IMG/VR virus record: IMGVR_UViG_3300005935_000024
Span: 1 to 48,730 of that record
Source of the DNA: a virus
Length of the DNA stretch: 48,730 nucleotides
Direction: 5' to 3' (one strand)
Position numbers and translations under genes: made by a program. Numbering within the stretch: the stretch's first letter is position 1; every line of letters begins with the position of its first letter. This document shows positions 20,823 to 29,035 of this stretch, piece after piece. The notes under the pieces were generated by a model that saw nothing but the letters and a program-made list of their open reading frames with translations, made no database searches and had not been told where the DNA came from.

Positions 20823-21441
20823 TAAATGTCTCCTTAAACTCTACAAAATTGGCATCTGTAAAAGTCGTTTTGCTATATTTCTTATGGAATAAATTGTGAA
20901 TATCCCTGCTAAGTGTAATGCCGTTTTTAATATCATATCTCAAATTTTTATATTTAGCATAAGATTTCAAATGATGTACCACCAAATCCCCACCATACTG
21001 GCCAGTCAATGCACAAGTATAATTATCACGTTCAAAACATTCCCGTACAAATTGTTTATATTCTGGTGCCGATCTGTCATCATTTCGTTCTTCATCCGTT
21101 TTATCTGAATGCCAATTTGGATTTAATTCTCCGATTTTATATTTTGATCCACAATGATAATCACTGCCCATATAACAATTCCAACACAAATCTTCACCCC
21201 TAATCCCTTTATTTTTATACTTACGATAATCAGCGGTTTTAATATCTCCACAATTATCGCACTTATATTGAATATTAGCCTCTTTGGCGTCCGCAATTTT
21301 AATTCGTATAATGGTTCCCCTAGGCACTACCATGCGCCGATTTGACTGACTCCATTTTTGTGGGAACACATATCCCAAATTTTCCAAATAATGCTTATTT
21401 GCCGATTCAATTCGAACATCCACATATTCAGTTAATAACAT
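20815..21441 (-). CDS. HNH homing endonuclease
   Basis: A 208-residue protein with a zinc region CDNCGDIKTA...CWNC, the linker KIGELNPNWHSDKTDEER, then an HNH core: FERDNYTCALTGQYGGDLVVHHLKSYAKYKNLRYDIKNGITLSRDIHNLFHKKY. It is placed exactly between gp25 and gp6, with TAATG at one end and ATGGCTAA at the other, so insertion left both virion genes intact. Such enzymes cut alleles that lack the insertion and spread by repair. No TGA is used. Confidence 0.85.
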   Translation of the reverse strand: MLLTEYVDVRIESANKHYLENLGYVFPQKWSQSNRRMVVPRGTIIRIKIADAKEANIQYKCDNCGDIKTADYRKYKNKGIRGEDLCWNCYMGSDYHCGSKYKIGELNPNWHSDKTDEERNDDRSAPEYKQFVRECFERDNYTCALTGQYGGDLVVHHLKSYAKYKNLRYDIKNGITLSRDIHNLFHKKYSKTTFTDANFVEFKETFNG

Positions 21442-21860
21442 TAATATTCTCCATTCTCAAATGTTAGAGCAATCTGCTCTTCAGAAGCCGGATTAAGTGT
21501 AATTGAAAATGTTATTTTCACCCCAATCGTGCTCTTATCTCTCGATCCAAAATCTACTTCCACATTTCGTATATTGATATACGGTAATCAGGTGCTTGTA
21601 GCATTCAAAATTTCTTCTTCAATTAAAGTTGACATTTCATCTTCATCAATGGGTTCAAATAACAATCTGTGCAAATTTGAACCTAAGAGTGGTTGATTGA
21701 CTCGCTCACCCTTCATAGTCAGCAGTAGATTCTGCAGATTGGATTTGGCCTGTTGCAAATTGGTTTTTGTACGCCTAAATATGCTTTGGGAATCCCTGCC
21801 CAATGGAAAGGATAATCCAATTCAAGTATCAGGATTTAAATCGTTTTCTCTAGCACCCAT
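21441..21860 (-). CDS. 25: Baseplate wedge protein, T4 gp25-like (two TGA-Trp)
   Basis: 139 residues (T4 gp25 is 132). Reads DLNPDTW-IGLSFPLGRDSQSIFRRTKTNLQQAKSNLQNLLLTMKGERVNQPLLGSNL...LNATSTW-LPYINIRNVEVDFG. The LLTxKGER block and the WLPYI motif are the gp25/lysozyme-like (PF04965 type) signature. Both Trp are TGA: residue 13 (21822-21824) and 91 (21588-21590). The Trp-x-Pro motif is conserved in the family, making this one of the clearest proofs that TGA means Trp. It helps trigger sheath contraction from the baseplate. Confidence 0.9.
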
Positions 21861-21869
21861 TTCTTTTTC

Positions 21870-22376
21870 CTATTTTTTCTTAAATTTTTTGACAAGACCG
21901 CTGTAATCTCTAGTCAATGCGTTTGTTAAAGCTTCTGGTACTTCTTCACTATTCGTACCCATTGCCTTTAATGTATGTGCCGCTGCAACATTCCTACGTG
22001 TTTCATCATCGCCACCAACTTGACCTGTCAAACCAGTCAACGCCGCCATTCTATCAGATGTGAATACGCCTCCTCCAAAGGTTTCATATTCATCTCCAGT
22101 ATCAGGCGGAAGCCCATTTGTTTCATTTAGAATCCTATTAAGCATAGGGTCTTGGACAAATTGTTGTGATTTTCTTCTTTTTTTGGATGGTTTAGGGGCT
22201 TCATAATTGTCTTCATTTAACGAAATATTTTCATCAGTGAAAGACTGTTGACCCTTATTAATAAATATCTCGGTAAGTTGTTTCTGGACAGCCAAATCAA
22301 CCTGTTTTTTAATATTTCCCTTAATTTCTTTCCTTACCACTTCCTTGATAATGGAAACTAATTCTGATTTTTTCAT
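21870..22376 (-). CDS. Hypothetical protein in baseplate cluster
   Basis: A 168-residue protein: a helical start (MKKSELVSIIKEVVRKEIKGNIKKQVDLAVQKQL), a disordered Lys/Pro/Glu-rich middle (PKPSKKRRKSQQF) and TRDYSGLVKKFKKK at the end. The pattern of helical head plus flexible tail is seen in small virion-assembly or scaffold-like proteins. No TGA. It begins 16 bp after its neighbour with AAGGAG. Function not recognised. Confidence 0.65.
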   Translation of the reverse strand: MKKSELVSIIKEVVRKEIKGNIKKQVDLAVQKQLTEIFINKGQQSFTDENISLNEDNYEAPKPSKKRRKSQQFVQDPMLNRILNETNGLPPDTGDEYETFGGGVFTSDRMAALTGLTGQVGGDDETRRNVAAAHTLKAMGTNSEEVPEALTNALTRDYSGLVKKFKKK

Positions 22377-22392
22377 AATATACTCCTTTGTG

Positions 22393-22845
22393 TTACGATC
22401 ATGGAAGCGGGACTGGGGTCACCGGAGTTCCTGATAAATAAATTCCTGTTCTAAATCAAACATCAATAATCGTTGCCATTGTGTTTGCAACTACTGGTGC
22501 CGGTGCACCTCCCATTCCAATCGGAATTATTGGTGCCAATATCAATGGGGTAACTGGTGGAATGTTTGGTCCCCCTGTTCCCGGTATTGACGACGCCACT
22601 ACGGCAAATTGTAAAAATGCCAATTGTAAAAGGGGCAATGCCCCAACTGGTGGAAAAGTGGGCCCAATCGTTGCAATAAATGCGGATTTGGCTCCGGCTA
22701 GATTCCCTCCGGCAATTGGAAATAATGATTGTTGGAAATAATCCCCAACTGCATCGGCCCAATCTTTGGGTGTCACATCTTTTCCCTCTTCCATTGTCAT
22801 TAAATCGCCCAAATTTTTCGCCAATATTGGTTGTAATAATGGCAT
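22393..22845 (-). CDS. Hydrophobic Pro/Gly-rich baseplate-cluster protein (two TGA-Trp)
   Basis: A 150-residue protein: MPLLQPILAKNLGDLM...GDYFQQSLFPIAGGNLAGAKSAF...GPTFPPVGALPLLQLAFLQFAVVAS and many Pro-Ile repeats. With TGA at 22456-22458 (residue 130) and 22399-22401 (residue 149) read as Trp it ends MATIIDVW-FRTGIYLSGTPVTPVPLPW-S and TAA, directly before the next gene's AAGGAG. With TGA as stop there would be an 80-bp gap. Family not identified; a membrane-interacting or spike-associated role is possible. Confidence 0.65.
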
Positions 22846-22847
22846 GA

Positions 22848-23924
22848 TTAAAGCGTCTTATTTTGGGGACTTAACATTTGTCCCAATTTTGTTTTTATAG
22901 CCGCAAACTGTGCCGCATTAACTGGTGGCCCGCTTGGGCCTACTCCAGTTGGAACGGATATCGAATTTATAGCGTCTATCAATTCCCCCAATAATCCTTG
23001 CAACACTTCCCCCAATACTAGTGGCTCTGTAGCGTCATCCGAACCAAATTTGATTTCCGGAGATTCAACCACCACCTTAGCAGTAGCCCCCAGAACAATA
23101 TTGTTACTTGACAACATCCCAATGTCACCGCCGTTCTTAGTATTAAATATCAACTTATCAGAATTTAATATAATTTGCTTACCTTCATTTAATGATGGTA
23201 TTAAGGCACTTAGATACCCCTGAACGATGGATACTTCCTCATTGGATACCATCCATATTGAGGATGCGTCTTCATCCAAACTTTCATCGGCGGGTTTATG
23301 TAAAACAGTGTTATCAAAATCGGCATGACCAACTGAAATTTTTATATTTGGAGGTAGCGTATCATCCAGATCATTTTTACCAAATCGTATCCCCTGACCA
23401 AAGCGGCCATTAAATATGATATCACCCTCATGTGGTCATAGTTGTCTAATATCCGTATTGATTGTGAAAATGTCCCCAATCTCAAATTCCGAATCATCAC
23501 CCGCATTATTACTTATACCGGGGATGGAATTGGAATTAACTGAAGCTAATAAATTCACTTTTTGACCATAAAATTGTTGGCCCAAATAACTTTGTACTAT
23601 AACATATTCACCCTTTAATGGATATTCCTTTAAATTTGTATCCATTGGATAAGTCCAACTCAACTCGGATTCATTTTTGCCATGCTCACTATATACCATT
23701 CTTAACTTGGCGGCCCCTATAAGTGAGTAATCAACCGTACCATCTTCCATTTCTGGCAAATCATCCTGATCCAGCATTATTTCAATGACTTCGGCAATTT
23801 CCAATTCATAAAATTCTTCGCTATTCTCTCTGGTTTTTTGCAACCTGTAAACGTCTCCAAGAGAAGTAACTCCATTGTTAAATGAAGGTAAATTTGATAT
23901 GTTATTACTTTTTTTCCACGCCAT
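22848..23924 (-). CDS. Baseplate hub/spike-like protein (TGA-Trp)
   Basis: 358 residues, read through TGA at 23436-23438 (residue 163, DIRQLW-PHEGD). The N-terminal half has small beta-barrel character (YELEIAEVIEIMLDQDDLP, LKEYPLKGEYVIVQSYLGQQFYG); after it comes WPHEGDIIFNGRFGQGIRFG, then a region with IILNSDKLIFNTKNGGDIGMLSSNNIVLGATAKVVVESPEIKFG that reads like a beta-helical spike. This order (OB domain then beta-helix) is that of gp5-type baseplate spikes without the lysozyme domain. Assignment is by pattern and position only. Confidence 0.65.
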
Positions 23925-24324
23925 CTATAAATTCCTTTGGGATTATTTTTCCAATTTCATCGGTTACCGTTGTGGTTTTCTTTTTCAATTTGTCTATTTC
24001 ATTGGTAGCATCATCTAGAAGTCGGGCCTTTTCATCATCAGACATTCCGAACTCCCTTTCCGATCCACCCTTACCCTCTGCAGAGATTAATTTCTGAATG
24101 ATTCCAGCGAGCTTAATAAGGTTCTCATCGTTTTTAACTTTGATATCAAAAAATTCTTTGACTACTGGAACAATTGTAGCGGCTGAAGATGTATTCGTAA
24201 TCAGCAATGCTACTTTTTCAATCAATAATTCCAGCTGTGCCTTATTATCGGTTGAATTGACATATATATCCTCGAATAGTGAAGATAGTGTCTTATCTTT
24301 GAAAATTTCATATTCTGTGTTCAT
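23905..24324 (-). CDS. Helical hypothetical protein, first gene of virion operon
   Basis: A 139-residue, acidic, largely helical protein (MNTEYEIFKDKTLSSLFEDIYVNSTDNKAQLELLIEKVALLI...). It overlaps the spike-like gene by 20 bp and is the first gene downstream of the terminator/promoter gap, so it heads the structural operon. No TGA and no Trp. Possibly a baseplate hub or tape-measure partner by position; no family recognised. Confidence 0.6.
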   Translation of the reverse strand: MNTEYEIFKDKTLSSLFEDIYVNSTDNKAQLELLIEKVALLITNTSSAATIVPVVKEFFDIKVKNDENLIKLAGIIQKLISAEGKGGSEREFGMSDDEKARLLDDATNEIDKLKKKTTTVTDEIGKIIPKEFIDGVEKK

Positions 24325-24349
24325 TTTTTTATTTCCTCTAAGGTGTGAT

Positions 24350-24355
24350 ATTATA
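24350..24355 (-). promoter_or_regulatory. Possible promoter of the virion operon (TATAAT)
   Basis: TATAAT on the minus strand, 26 bp upstream of the first structural gene start and just downstream of the gp55 terminator. No -35 box is clear, which fits a late promoter read with the gp55-like sigma factor (T4 late promoters have only a TATAAATA-like element). Assigned by position only. Confidence 0.35.
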
Positions 24356-24378
24356 ACTCACTAATAAATATGAATAAA

Positions 24379-24408
24379 CAAAAAAAGGGCACTAAATAAA
24401 TAGTGCCC
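24379..24408 (-). terminator. Rho-independent terminator after gp55
   Basis: On the minus strand GGGCACTA-(6 nt)-TAGTGCCC forms a perfect 8-bp stem (24387-24394 with 24401-24408) followed by TTTTTTT. It lies 30 bp past the gp55 stop and separates the NAD/tmRNA/gp55 operon from the virion operon. It is the best terminator in the window. Confidence 0.9.
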
Positions 24409-24437
24409 TGTTGTAGTCTCCAAAATGTGTTAATTTT

Positions 24438-25325
24438 TTACAAGAATGAACCCGTACAAGCAGTATCCACATATCCAGTAGAATTAAATTGCTTCAATAG
24501 TTTCTCATTGTGTTTTTTCATAATGTTGATAATCCGAGTGATATGCTGGGTTTTGGAACCATTCAATTCTCTGATTAATACATACAAATATTTCTTGTTG
24601 AAGTTTTCAATCTCATCACAGGTTCTTAATAGATGCACTACTGAATCGGCTACCCCAATATCCTTCTTGCGCTTGAATACTGTGGTTAAATTGTTCTCCC
24701 AATATTCTATGAGATAATGGATAAATTCGGCCTTGTCCTCTTTGAGATGGGCTTGCTTTTGTTCTGTGGTAATGTTCCTGACAAAATCAATAGTATCGAC
24801 GCTGTCATGGATTTTCTTCTTTGCATAATTTCTATTGTTGTGCAATATCAAATAATTCTTAACAACAATACTGAAATAGGAAAACGCTTTCCCTTTACAT
24901 GGTTTGTATTTGTGGATGTTCATTATCAAAAATGACACCACTTCGGCCATGACATCTTCCACTGGAATATCAAAATAATAAAATTTGAAAGTGTGGATAA
25001 TATTCTCAGCCAATTTATCAAATGCGAATTGTATCTCATTTCTGTAAATAATATTCCTCTCAGAATGAGTCCTTGCAAAATCATATTCAGCTATGCTATA
25101 GCATTCTCCACATACATCTTCCACTTTAACCGCTTTGATTTCCTTACTTTTTTCGGCAATTTGATCTGGGGTATATCCCAATTTTGCCAATATCTCGGAA
25201 TTGGAAATTACCCAATCCGCTGGATGATGATTACAACATCTGCTCAATCTCTCATTATACCGGTTAATCGCGTCTTGGGTTTCCATTGTGAAATACATGT
25301 TGCTCTTTTTCTTTTTTCTCGCCAT
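24438..25325 (-). CDS. 55: Late-transcription sigma factor, T4 gp55-like
   Basis: A 295-residue protein with a sigma-70 region-2-like core: RNEIQFAFDKLAENIIHTFKFYYFDIPVEDVMAEVVSFLIMNIHKYKPCKGKAFSYFSIVVKNYLILHNNRNYAKKK. The KGKAFSYFSIVVKNYL stretch corresponds to the conserved gp55 segment that contacts core polymerase and the late TATA element. A CNHH...CGEC N-terminal Cys/His cluster may bind zinc. T4 gp55 is 185 residues, so this one carries extra N- and C-terminal parts. It ends the operon just before a strong terminator and the virion genes it should activate. Confidence 0.8.
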   Translation of the reverse strand: MARKKKKSNMYFTMETQDAINRYNERLSRCCNHHPADWVISNSEILAKLGYTPDQIAEKSKEIKAVKVEDVCGECYSIAEYDFARTHSERNIIYRNEIQFAFDKLAENIIHTFKFYYFDIPVEDVMAEVVSFLIMNIHKYKPCKGKAFSYFSIVVKNYLILHNNRNYAKKKIHDSVDTIDFVRNITTEQKQAHLKEDKAEFIHYLIEYWENNLTTVFKRKKDIGVADSVVHLLRTCDEIENFNKKYLYVLIRELNGSKTQHITRIINIMKKHNEKLLKQFNSTGYVDTACTGSFL

Positions 25326-25326
25326 T

Positions 25327-25668
25327 TTATTCCTCTACTAATTCGGATAGCATCGCTACTACTTCCTTAATTTCTGTGAAGACGAATCCAACCTCATCAT
25401 CTGCTTTGAAGACTCCAGTCGAATCAATCCTATCTAATTCTTCATTCACGTGAATGATTTTTACAGTGAATGCTTCCACCCACTGTTCTAGAAATATATT
25501 TTTCTGGAATTGATTATATATGACATATCCCATAGATGCCATTAATAATAGCACACCGAATAATCCAATAGATAACCACCCTATCCCAAAATATACATTT
25601 ATGACTAATAAATTAACCGCTAAAAATCACACACTCCCAATCCCAATAAGGATGTTTTTTAAATTCAT
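25327..25668 (-). CDS. Small two-helix membrane protein (TGA-Trp)
   Basis: A 113-residue protein starting at ATG 25668 after GGAG. Two hydrophobic segments (about residues 6-24 and 28-48) precede a soluble acidic C-terminus (ELDRIDSTGVFKADDEVGFVFTEIKEVV). Residue 14 is TGA (25627-25629, IGSVW-FLAV) inside the first membrane helix. No family recognised. The C-terminal part could be the cytoplasmic functional domain; placement between an HD hydrolase and gp55 gives no clear role. Confidence 0.65.
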
Positions 25669-25669
25669 A

Positions 25670-26455
25670 CTATTTCTCCATTTCATCGAAAAATTTACTA
25701 AAAGTGGCCATTGGGTCAACCTTAGACGTAACCTTCTCAGGTTTTGCTTTGGGTTTAATCAATGAATCTTTTATATTATTTATCGCTTTTTTCTCTTGTT
25801 TAGTTTCCAGATTTACAACATTCATCCGAGTGTCGTATTCCATTCTAGTAGACATCCAATCGGCCCAATGAATGATAAACGGCAGATGATTCTTCATTTG
25901 CATGTCATCACTATATGTATTGAAATATGACTTGTTCAATTCCTTGAACATTCCATCGGCTAGTCTGATGCCGTACATTTCATTATCTGTAATTTTGATA
26001 TCGAATTGTTGCAATAAAAATAGAGACCTATCAGTAACATCCATAAAATTCAAATTTGAATTATATTCGTATCTGATGCCCCTTTTAATTTGCCAGTCGT
26101 TTGTAGCTGGAACATAGTAATCATTATCAATATCTCCAAGCTTCCCTAGATCGTGGTGCATAGCCGCAAAGATTCTCTCTTCGTCAGTGAAGTCCGTTGT
26201 ACCACCAATGTGCCTATACATTTTAGCCATCATCTCTGATACTTCAATTATATTCAAAACGTGTTTGAGATACCCACCCGGTACTGCTAAGTGAAAATGA
26301 TCTTTTCCACTAGCCGGTGCCAATAATAATCTGTCACCGAAATGCTCATACATCTTAATCAAATTATCACGACGTTCACCTTCAAAAGTGCTGTCAATGA
26401 TATCAATCAATTTTTCATAAGATTCTGTAATTTCTTCTGCTGTTAATTTAAACAT
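25670..26455 (-). CDS. HD-domain phosphohydrolase
   Basis: A 261-residue protein with the HD signature: an N-terminal His region (HFHLAVPGGYLKHVLNIIEV), then FAAMHHDLGKLGD with the HD pair, and a later WADWMSTRMEYD that supplies the last Asp. Such proteins hydrolyse nucleotides or cyclic nucleotides, and HD proteins of this kind occur in large T4-like phages. The C-terminal 60 residues are Lys-rich (KPKAKPEKVTSK). It is in the macrodomain/NAD operon, so a nucleotide or ADP-ribose-related substrate is possible but not shown. Confidence 0.8.
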   Translation of the reverse strand: MFKLTAEEITESYEKLIDIIDSTFEGERRDNLIKMYEHFGDRLLLAPASGKDHFHLAVPGGYLKHVLNIIEVSEMMAKMYRHIGGTTDFTDEERIFAAMHHDLGKLGDIDNDYYVPATNDWQIKRGIRYEYNSNLNFMDVTDRSLFLLQQFDIKITDNEMYGIRLADGMFKELNKSYFNTYSDDMQMKNHLPFIIHWADWMSTRMEYDTRMNVVNLETKQEKKAINNIKDSLIKPKAKPEKVTSKVDPMATFSKFFDEMEK

Positions 26456-26458
26456 AAC

Positions 26459-27019
26459 CTAACCTTCCTGTGATACTTTCCAAGTACCATTTTTAAAATT
26501 CTTTTCTACGCGATCCCATTCATCACCCGATAATATCCAATCTGGGTTTTTCCAATCATACACATAAATTGTTCTATTTGCAAACACCTCATCCAAAATA
26601 CCTTCTACAATATTCCAATCTCCCCCAGCAAGTCCACATCCAATACGTGGCATGCCCAATTGAATACTCTTGTATTCCTCATCTCCCTCTTCCCACATAT
26701 TTTCTTCTTTTTGTAGAAGCAATTCAATCTTTTCCATGACTGTGCGCACCGCGTCATAATCGACATCGAGCTTGTCCGTTGAATAGTTGAATTGAGTATA
26801 TGCGTTTATAATGACTTTTCCATGTTGATATGCTTCTGTGAATGTCCCCATTTTTGCGGGGTCGCCCCATAGGGTTTCTAGATCAGCCTTGTGAGCCTTT
26901 GGGAATTGGTGTCTGATTTGTTGTGCTATTCCGGCACCCATTGATAATTTACAGTTGCACCCATGTGCAATGTATTTAATATCAGATTGTAATAAATCGC
27001 CCTTACAATATTCTATCAT
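26459..27019 (-). CDS. Macrodomain protein (ADP-ribose-1''-phosphatase-like)
   Basis: A 186-residue macrodomain: MIEYCKGDLLQSDIKYIAHGCNCKLSMGAGIAQQIRHQFP, ending with PRIGCGLAGGDWNIVEGILDEVF. These are the ADP-ribose-binding loops; the HGCNxxxxMGxGIA form matches Poa1p-type Appr-1''-phosphatases and ADP-ribose glycohydrolases. In this phage it can be linked to KptA (46.0 kb) and the cREC domain (41.2 kb), whose products are ADP-ribose phosphates, and to the Nudix ADP-ribose hydrolase in the same operon. Alternative: removal of host or toxin ADP-ribosylation. All seven Trp are TGG. Confidence 0.88.
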   Translation of the reverse strand: MIEYCKGDLLQSDIKYIAHGCNCKLSMGAGIAQQIRHQFPKAHKADLETLWGDPAKMGTFTEAYQHGKVIINAYTQFNYSTDKLDVDYDAVRTVMEKIELLLQKEENMWEEGDEEYKSIQLGMPRIGCGLAGGDWNIVEGILDEVFANRTIYVYDWKNPDWILSGDEWDRVEKNFKNGTWKVSQEG

Positions 27020-27105
27020 ATAACCTCCATTTTTAATTGAAATATCATCGCATCTGAGCCCTTCTCATACGAGTTAGGAACCCAGAACGCTCGATAATAA
27101 TGTTG

Positions 27106-27486
27106 TGGAGCGATAGGGATTTGAACCCTAGTCCGCAATGTATTCACCAATCGGTCGTTACAAGTTTAGCATCCTTTTATGTTTGATGTCGGATTTCTCA
27201 AAAAGTTACAAAAAATATCCCGTCATCCTATTTCAGTTATCGTACTCCCCGAATTGATCTGGAACGCCGGTTCTGGATTTATTCGTCCCACATCGGTTGG
27301 ACAAATCTAATTAATGACGAATCGTTATCTTATTAGAATCGGATAGGATTCGGAAGTCCGCTTATTAAGCTGCGACTGCGTATTGTACTTGTGTGCCAAT
27401 TACTTGGTCTTTTGGCTTTTTAAAGTGTACCATCACTACTTGCACCAATTGTCAAAAATCATCCCGTCGAAACCAAATTTCGCCCC
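27106..27486 (-). ncRNA. ssrA: Transfer-messenger RNA (tmRNA)
   Basis: 381 nt. The 5' end GGGGCGA pairs with 3' TCGCTCC, including the G3-U70 pair that marks alanine tRNAs. The 5' side has TTTGGTTTCGACGGGAT, the hallmark tmRNA start; the 3' side has TAGGG-TTCAAAT-CCCTA, the T arm. The tag frame (27368-27397) is GTQVQYAVAA followed by TAA TAA, in the same place and with the same AAAAAGCC lead-in as the E. coli tag ANDENYALAA. No CCA is encoded. It rescues stalled ribosomes and tags products for proteolysis; a ClpP gene is also in the window. Confidence 0.93.
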
Positions 27487-27628
27487 GAGTTAATGGGTAG
27501 TGACCCCGCTAAATTGTTCACTACGTTGACCACAACCCCATTAATTGTAGCCACTATTGGTTTTCCTAAGTATGGTGAGTTTCCAATAGTAGGGCACCTT
27601 GAACGCCTCGGCTCTTAGGTGGTGCTCC
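27487..27628 (-). ncRNA. Structured RNA upstream of tmRNA, unknown class
   Basis: Between the small acidic gene and tmRNA the minus strand folds into three nested elements: GGAGCACC with GGTGCCC (27592-27628), an 8-bp stem ACTATTGG/CCAATAGT (27553-27590), and a TTAATGG/CCATTAA closing stem (27490-27544) that encloses a GTTG-TGGT-CAAC hairpin and a 7-bp GTAGTGA/TCACTAC stem, like a three-way junction. It is GC-richer than surrounding genes. It may be a separate ncRNA or a tmRNA leader. A 29-codon frame starting at 27631 lies across it but has no ribosome site. Confidence 0.5.
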
Positions 27629-27649
27629 ATCTGTATATATAAGTATTAC

Positions 27650-27826
27650 CTAGTCGTCTCAAACATCAGAATTATCTGACGTATTGCCGATATCATCTAA
27701 ATTGTATTCACTATATGGGTCTTCATATTGTGCAATCAGAATGCTATGAGCTTCACCAACTTTTTCCCAATCGGCATCTTCCAATGCTTCTTCAAGTAGA
27801 CTTAAAATAATGTCTAATTTGTCCAT
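27650..27826 (-). CDS. Small acidic protein (TGA-Trp near end)
   Basis: 58 residues: MDKLDIILSLLEEALEDADWEKVGEAHSILIAQYED...NSDVW-DD. It has a strong AGGAGG site. TGA at 27659-27661 (residue 56) is followed by GAC GAC TAG, so the last three residues depend on the code; with TGA as stop it would be 55 residues. It is strongly acidic, so could mimic DNA or bind basic partners (inference). The ribosome site lies in a hairpin (see separate entry). Confidence 0.6.
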
Positions 27827-27831
27827 GATAA

Positions 27832-27878
27832 TTTCCTCCTATGATTAATTAGTCTTGTCATTAATTAAATAGAGGAAA
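27832..27878 (-). promoter_or_regulatory. Hairpin sequestering the ribosome site of the acidic gene
   Basis: On the minus strand TTTCCTC (27872-27878) pairs with GAGGAAA (27832-27838), which is part of the AGGAGGAAA ribosome site, and TTAATTA pairs with TAATTAA inside it, leaving a loop of about 10 nt. The ATG lies 6 bp downstream. This would block translation until opened by a protein, RNA or temperature. Confidence 0.6.
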
Positions 27879-27919
27879 CTTTAATTTTTAACGCATTTAT
27901 TTTAAAATACTTTAAATTT

Positions 27920-29035
27920 TTAAGTCATCAAATGGGGTTTTGCTTCTACTTGACCAGCAGGTGTCACCCCCACAAAATCACAATTCGCTTGAAAGGTTTC
28001 AATGTCAACCGCACCACAATAACTCATGGCAGATTTCAGACCCTCAACCTGTTCCTTTAGAATTCTTTTGGCAGAACCCTTGAATAGTACACGCACACTA
28101 TTTCCTTCAATATGTGTTGATTCTCCACGATCCAATTTGGAAGATAATGACGCCGAACCCCTATATTCTTTATATAGTTGTTCATTGGGATATTTCCCTT
28201 CTCTTTTGAATGCACCGGGGGTCTCTTTTGTTCCTGCTAGGAGTGAACCAATCGTAACCGTACTTGCACCAGCACCAATTGCTTTAGCCATATCTCCGGG
28301 AGTAGTGATGCCACCATTTGATGAAATTGGAACATGTTTGCCTACACGTAATTTTTTGGGTTCTCCCATTTCACATAAGTATGACATTGCTTCTACGCAT
28401 TCCTGAACGGATGAAATCATTGGGATTCCAACGCCGGCTCTAATACGAGTTTCACATAATGAACCGCCGCCTACACCGACATGAATTCCATCTGCTCCCC
28501 ATTTAATTAAATCGTGGGTAGCTTCGGCGGTTGCAACCGTTCCAACAAATAAATCGGTTTTTGGATGGTTCTTTTTGAGCCATCCCAACATGCGTTTAAC
28601 CCCCACATGATGAGCATGTGCTACATCAATCATAAGAATATCCACCCCAGCTTCAATCAATTTTGCAGCGCGTTGTTTCTCTTCCTCTTTAATGCCGATA
28701 GCGGCACCAATTGGATATTTCAAATCAACATCATTGTGGACATCCCAGCCCTCATAAATTTTTACACTATTTAATGTTTTTTCGACCTCTTCAACCTGCT
28801 TATCAATAGACATAAATCTATGGATGAACCCAATACCACCATACTTATACATCAAAATTGCCATACGAGATTCACATACGGAATCCATCGCTGTGGCGAT
28901 AATCGGAATATCCAATACCCAATTGCTTGTAATGTGCGTTGACACGTCACATTCTGATCTAGATTCTACTTCCGAATATTTTGGGATAATCGTTACATCA
29001 TCGAAGGTTAGAGCCTTTTGCATCTTATAATCCAT
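27920..29035 (-). CDS. IMP dehydrogenase / GMP reductase family enzyme
   Basis: A 371-residue single-barrel enzyme without CBS domains. Motifs: [69 protein letters not shown] (catalytic Cys loop), [46 protein letters not shown] converts IMP to XMP with NAD+; GMPR does the reverse-type reaction with NADPH. The C-terminal [14 protein letters not shown]...EAKPH looks more IMPDH-like. It overlaps pncA by 11 bp and belongs to the NAD operon, so a link between purine and NAD+ use is natural. Which activity is not settled. Confidence 0.85.
   Translation of the reverse strand: MDYKMQKALTFDDVTIIPKYSEVESRSECDVSTHITSNWVLDIPIIATAMDSVCESRMAILMYKYGGIGFIHRFMSIDKQVEEVEKTLNSVKIYEGWDVHNDVDLKYPIGAAIGIKEEEKQRAAKLIEAGVDILMIDVAHAHHVGVKRMLGWLKKNHPKTDLFVGTVATAEATHDLIKWGADGIHVGVGGGSLCETRIRAGVGIPMISSVQECVEAMSYLCEMGEPKKLRVGKHVPISSNGGITTPGDMAKAIGAGASTVTIGSLLAGTKETPGAFKREGKYPNEQLYKEYRGSASLSSKLDRGESTHIEGNSVRVLFKGSAKRILKEQVEGLKSAMSYCGAVDIETFQANCDFVGVTPAGQVEAKPHLMT

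Noticed and set aside
21588-21590. TGA as Gly (code 25) or Cys (code 10)
   Set aside because: At WLPYI in gp25 and KPWNxG in the GIY-YIG enzyme the expected residue is Trp, not Gly or Cys.
22463-22762. Overlapping frames on both strands inside the hydrophobic baseplate-cluster gene
   Set aside because: The repeated Pro/Ile/Gly codons create open shadows in other frames; the frame from 22845 has the ribosome site and joins its neighbour.
27106-27180. A standard tRNA at the 3' end of the tmRNA
   Set aside because: The T arm and acceptor pair with sequence 380 nt away, and no anticodon stem is present nearby.
27542-27631. A 29-codon frame (MEHHLRAEAF...) across the structured RNA
   Set aside because: No ribosome site, codon use unlike neighbours, and the same bases form stable stems.
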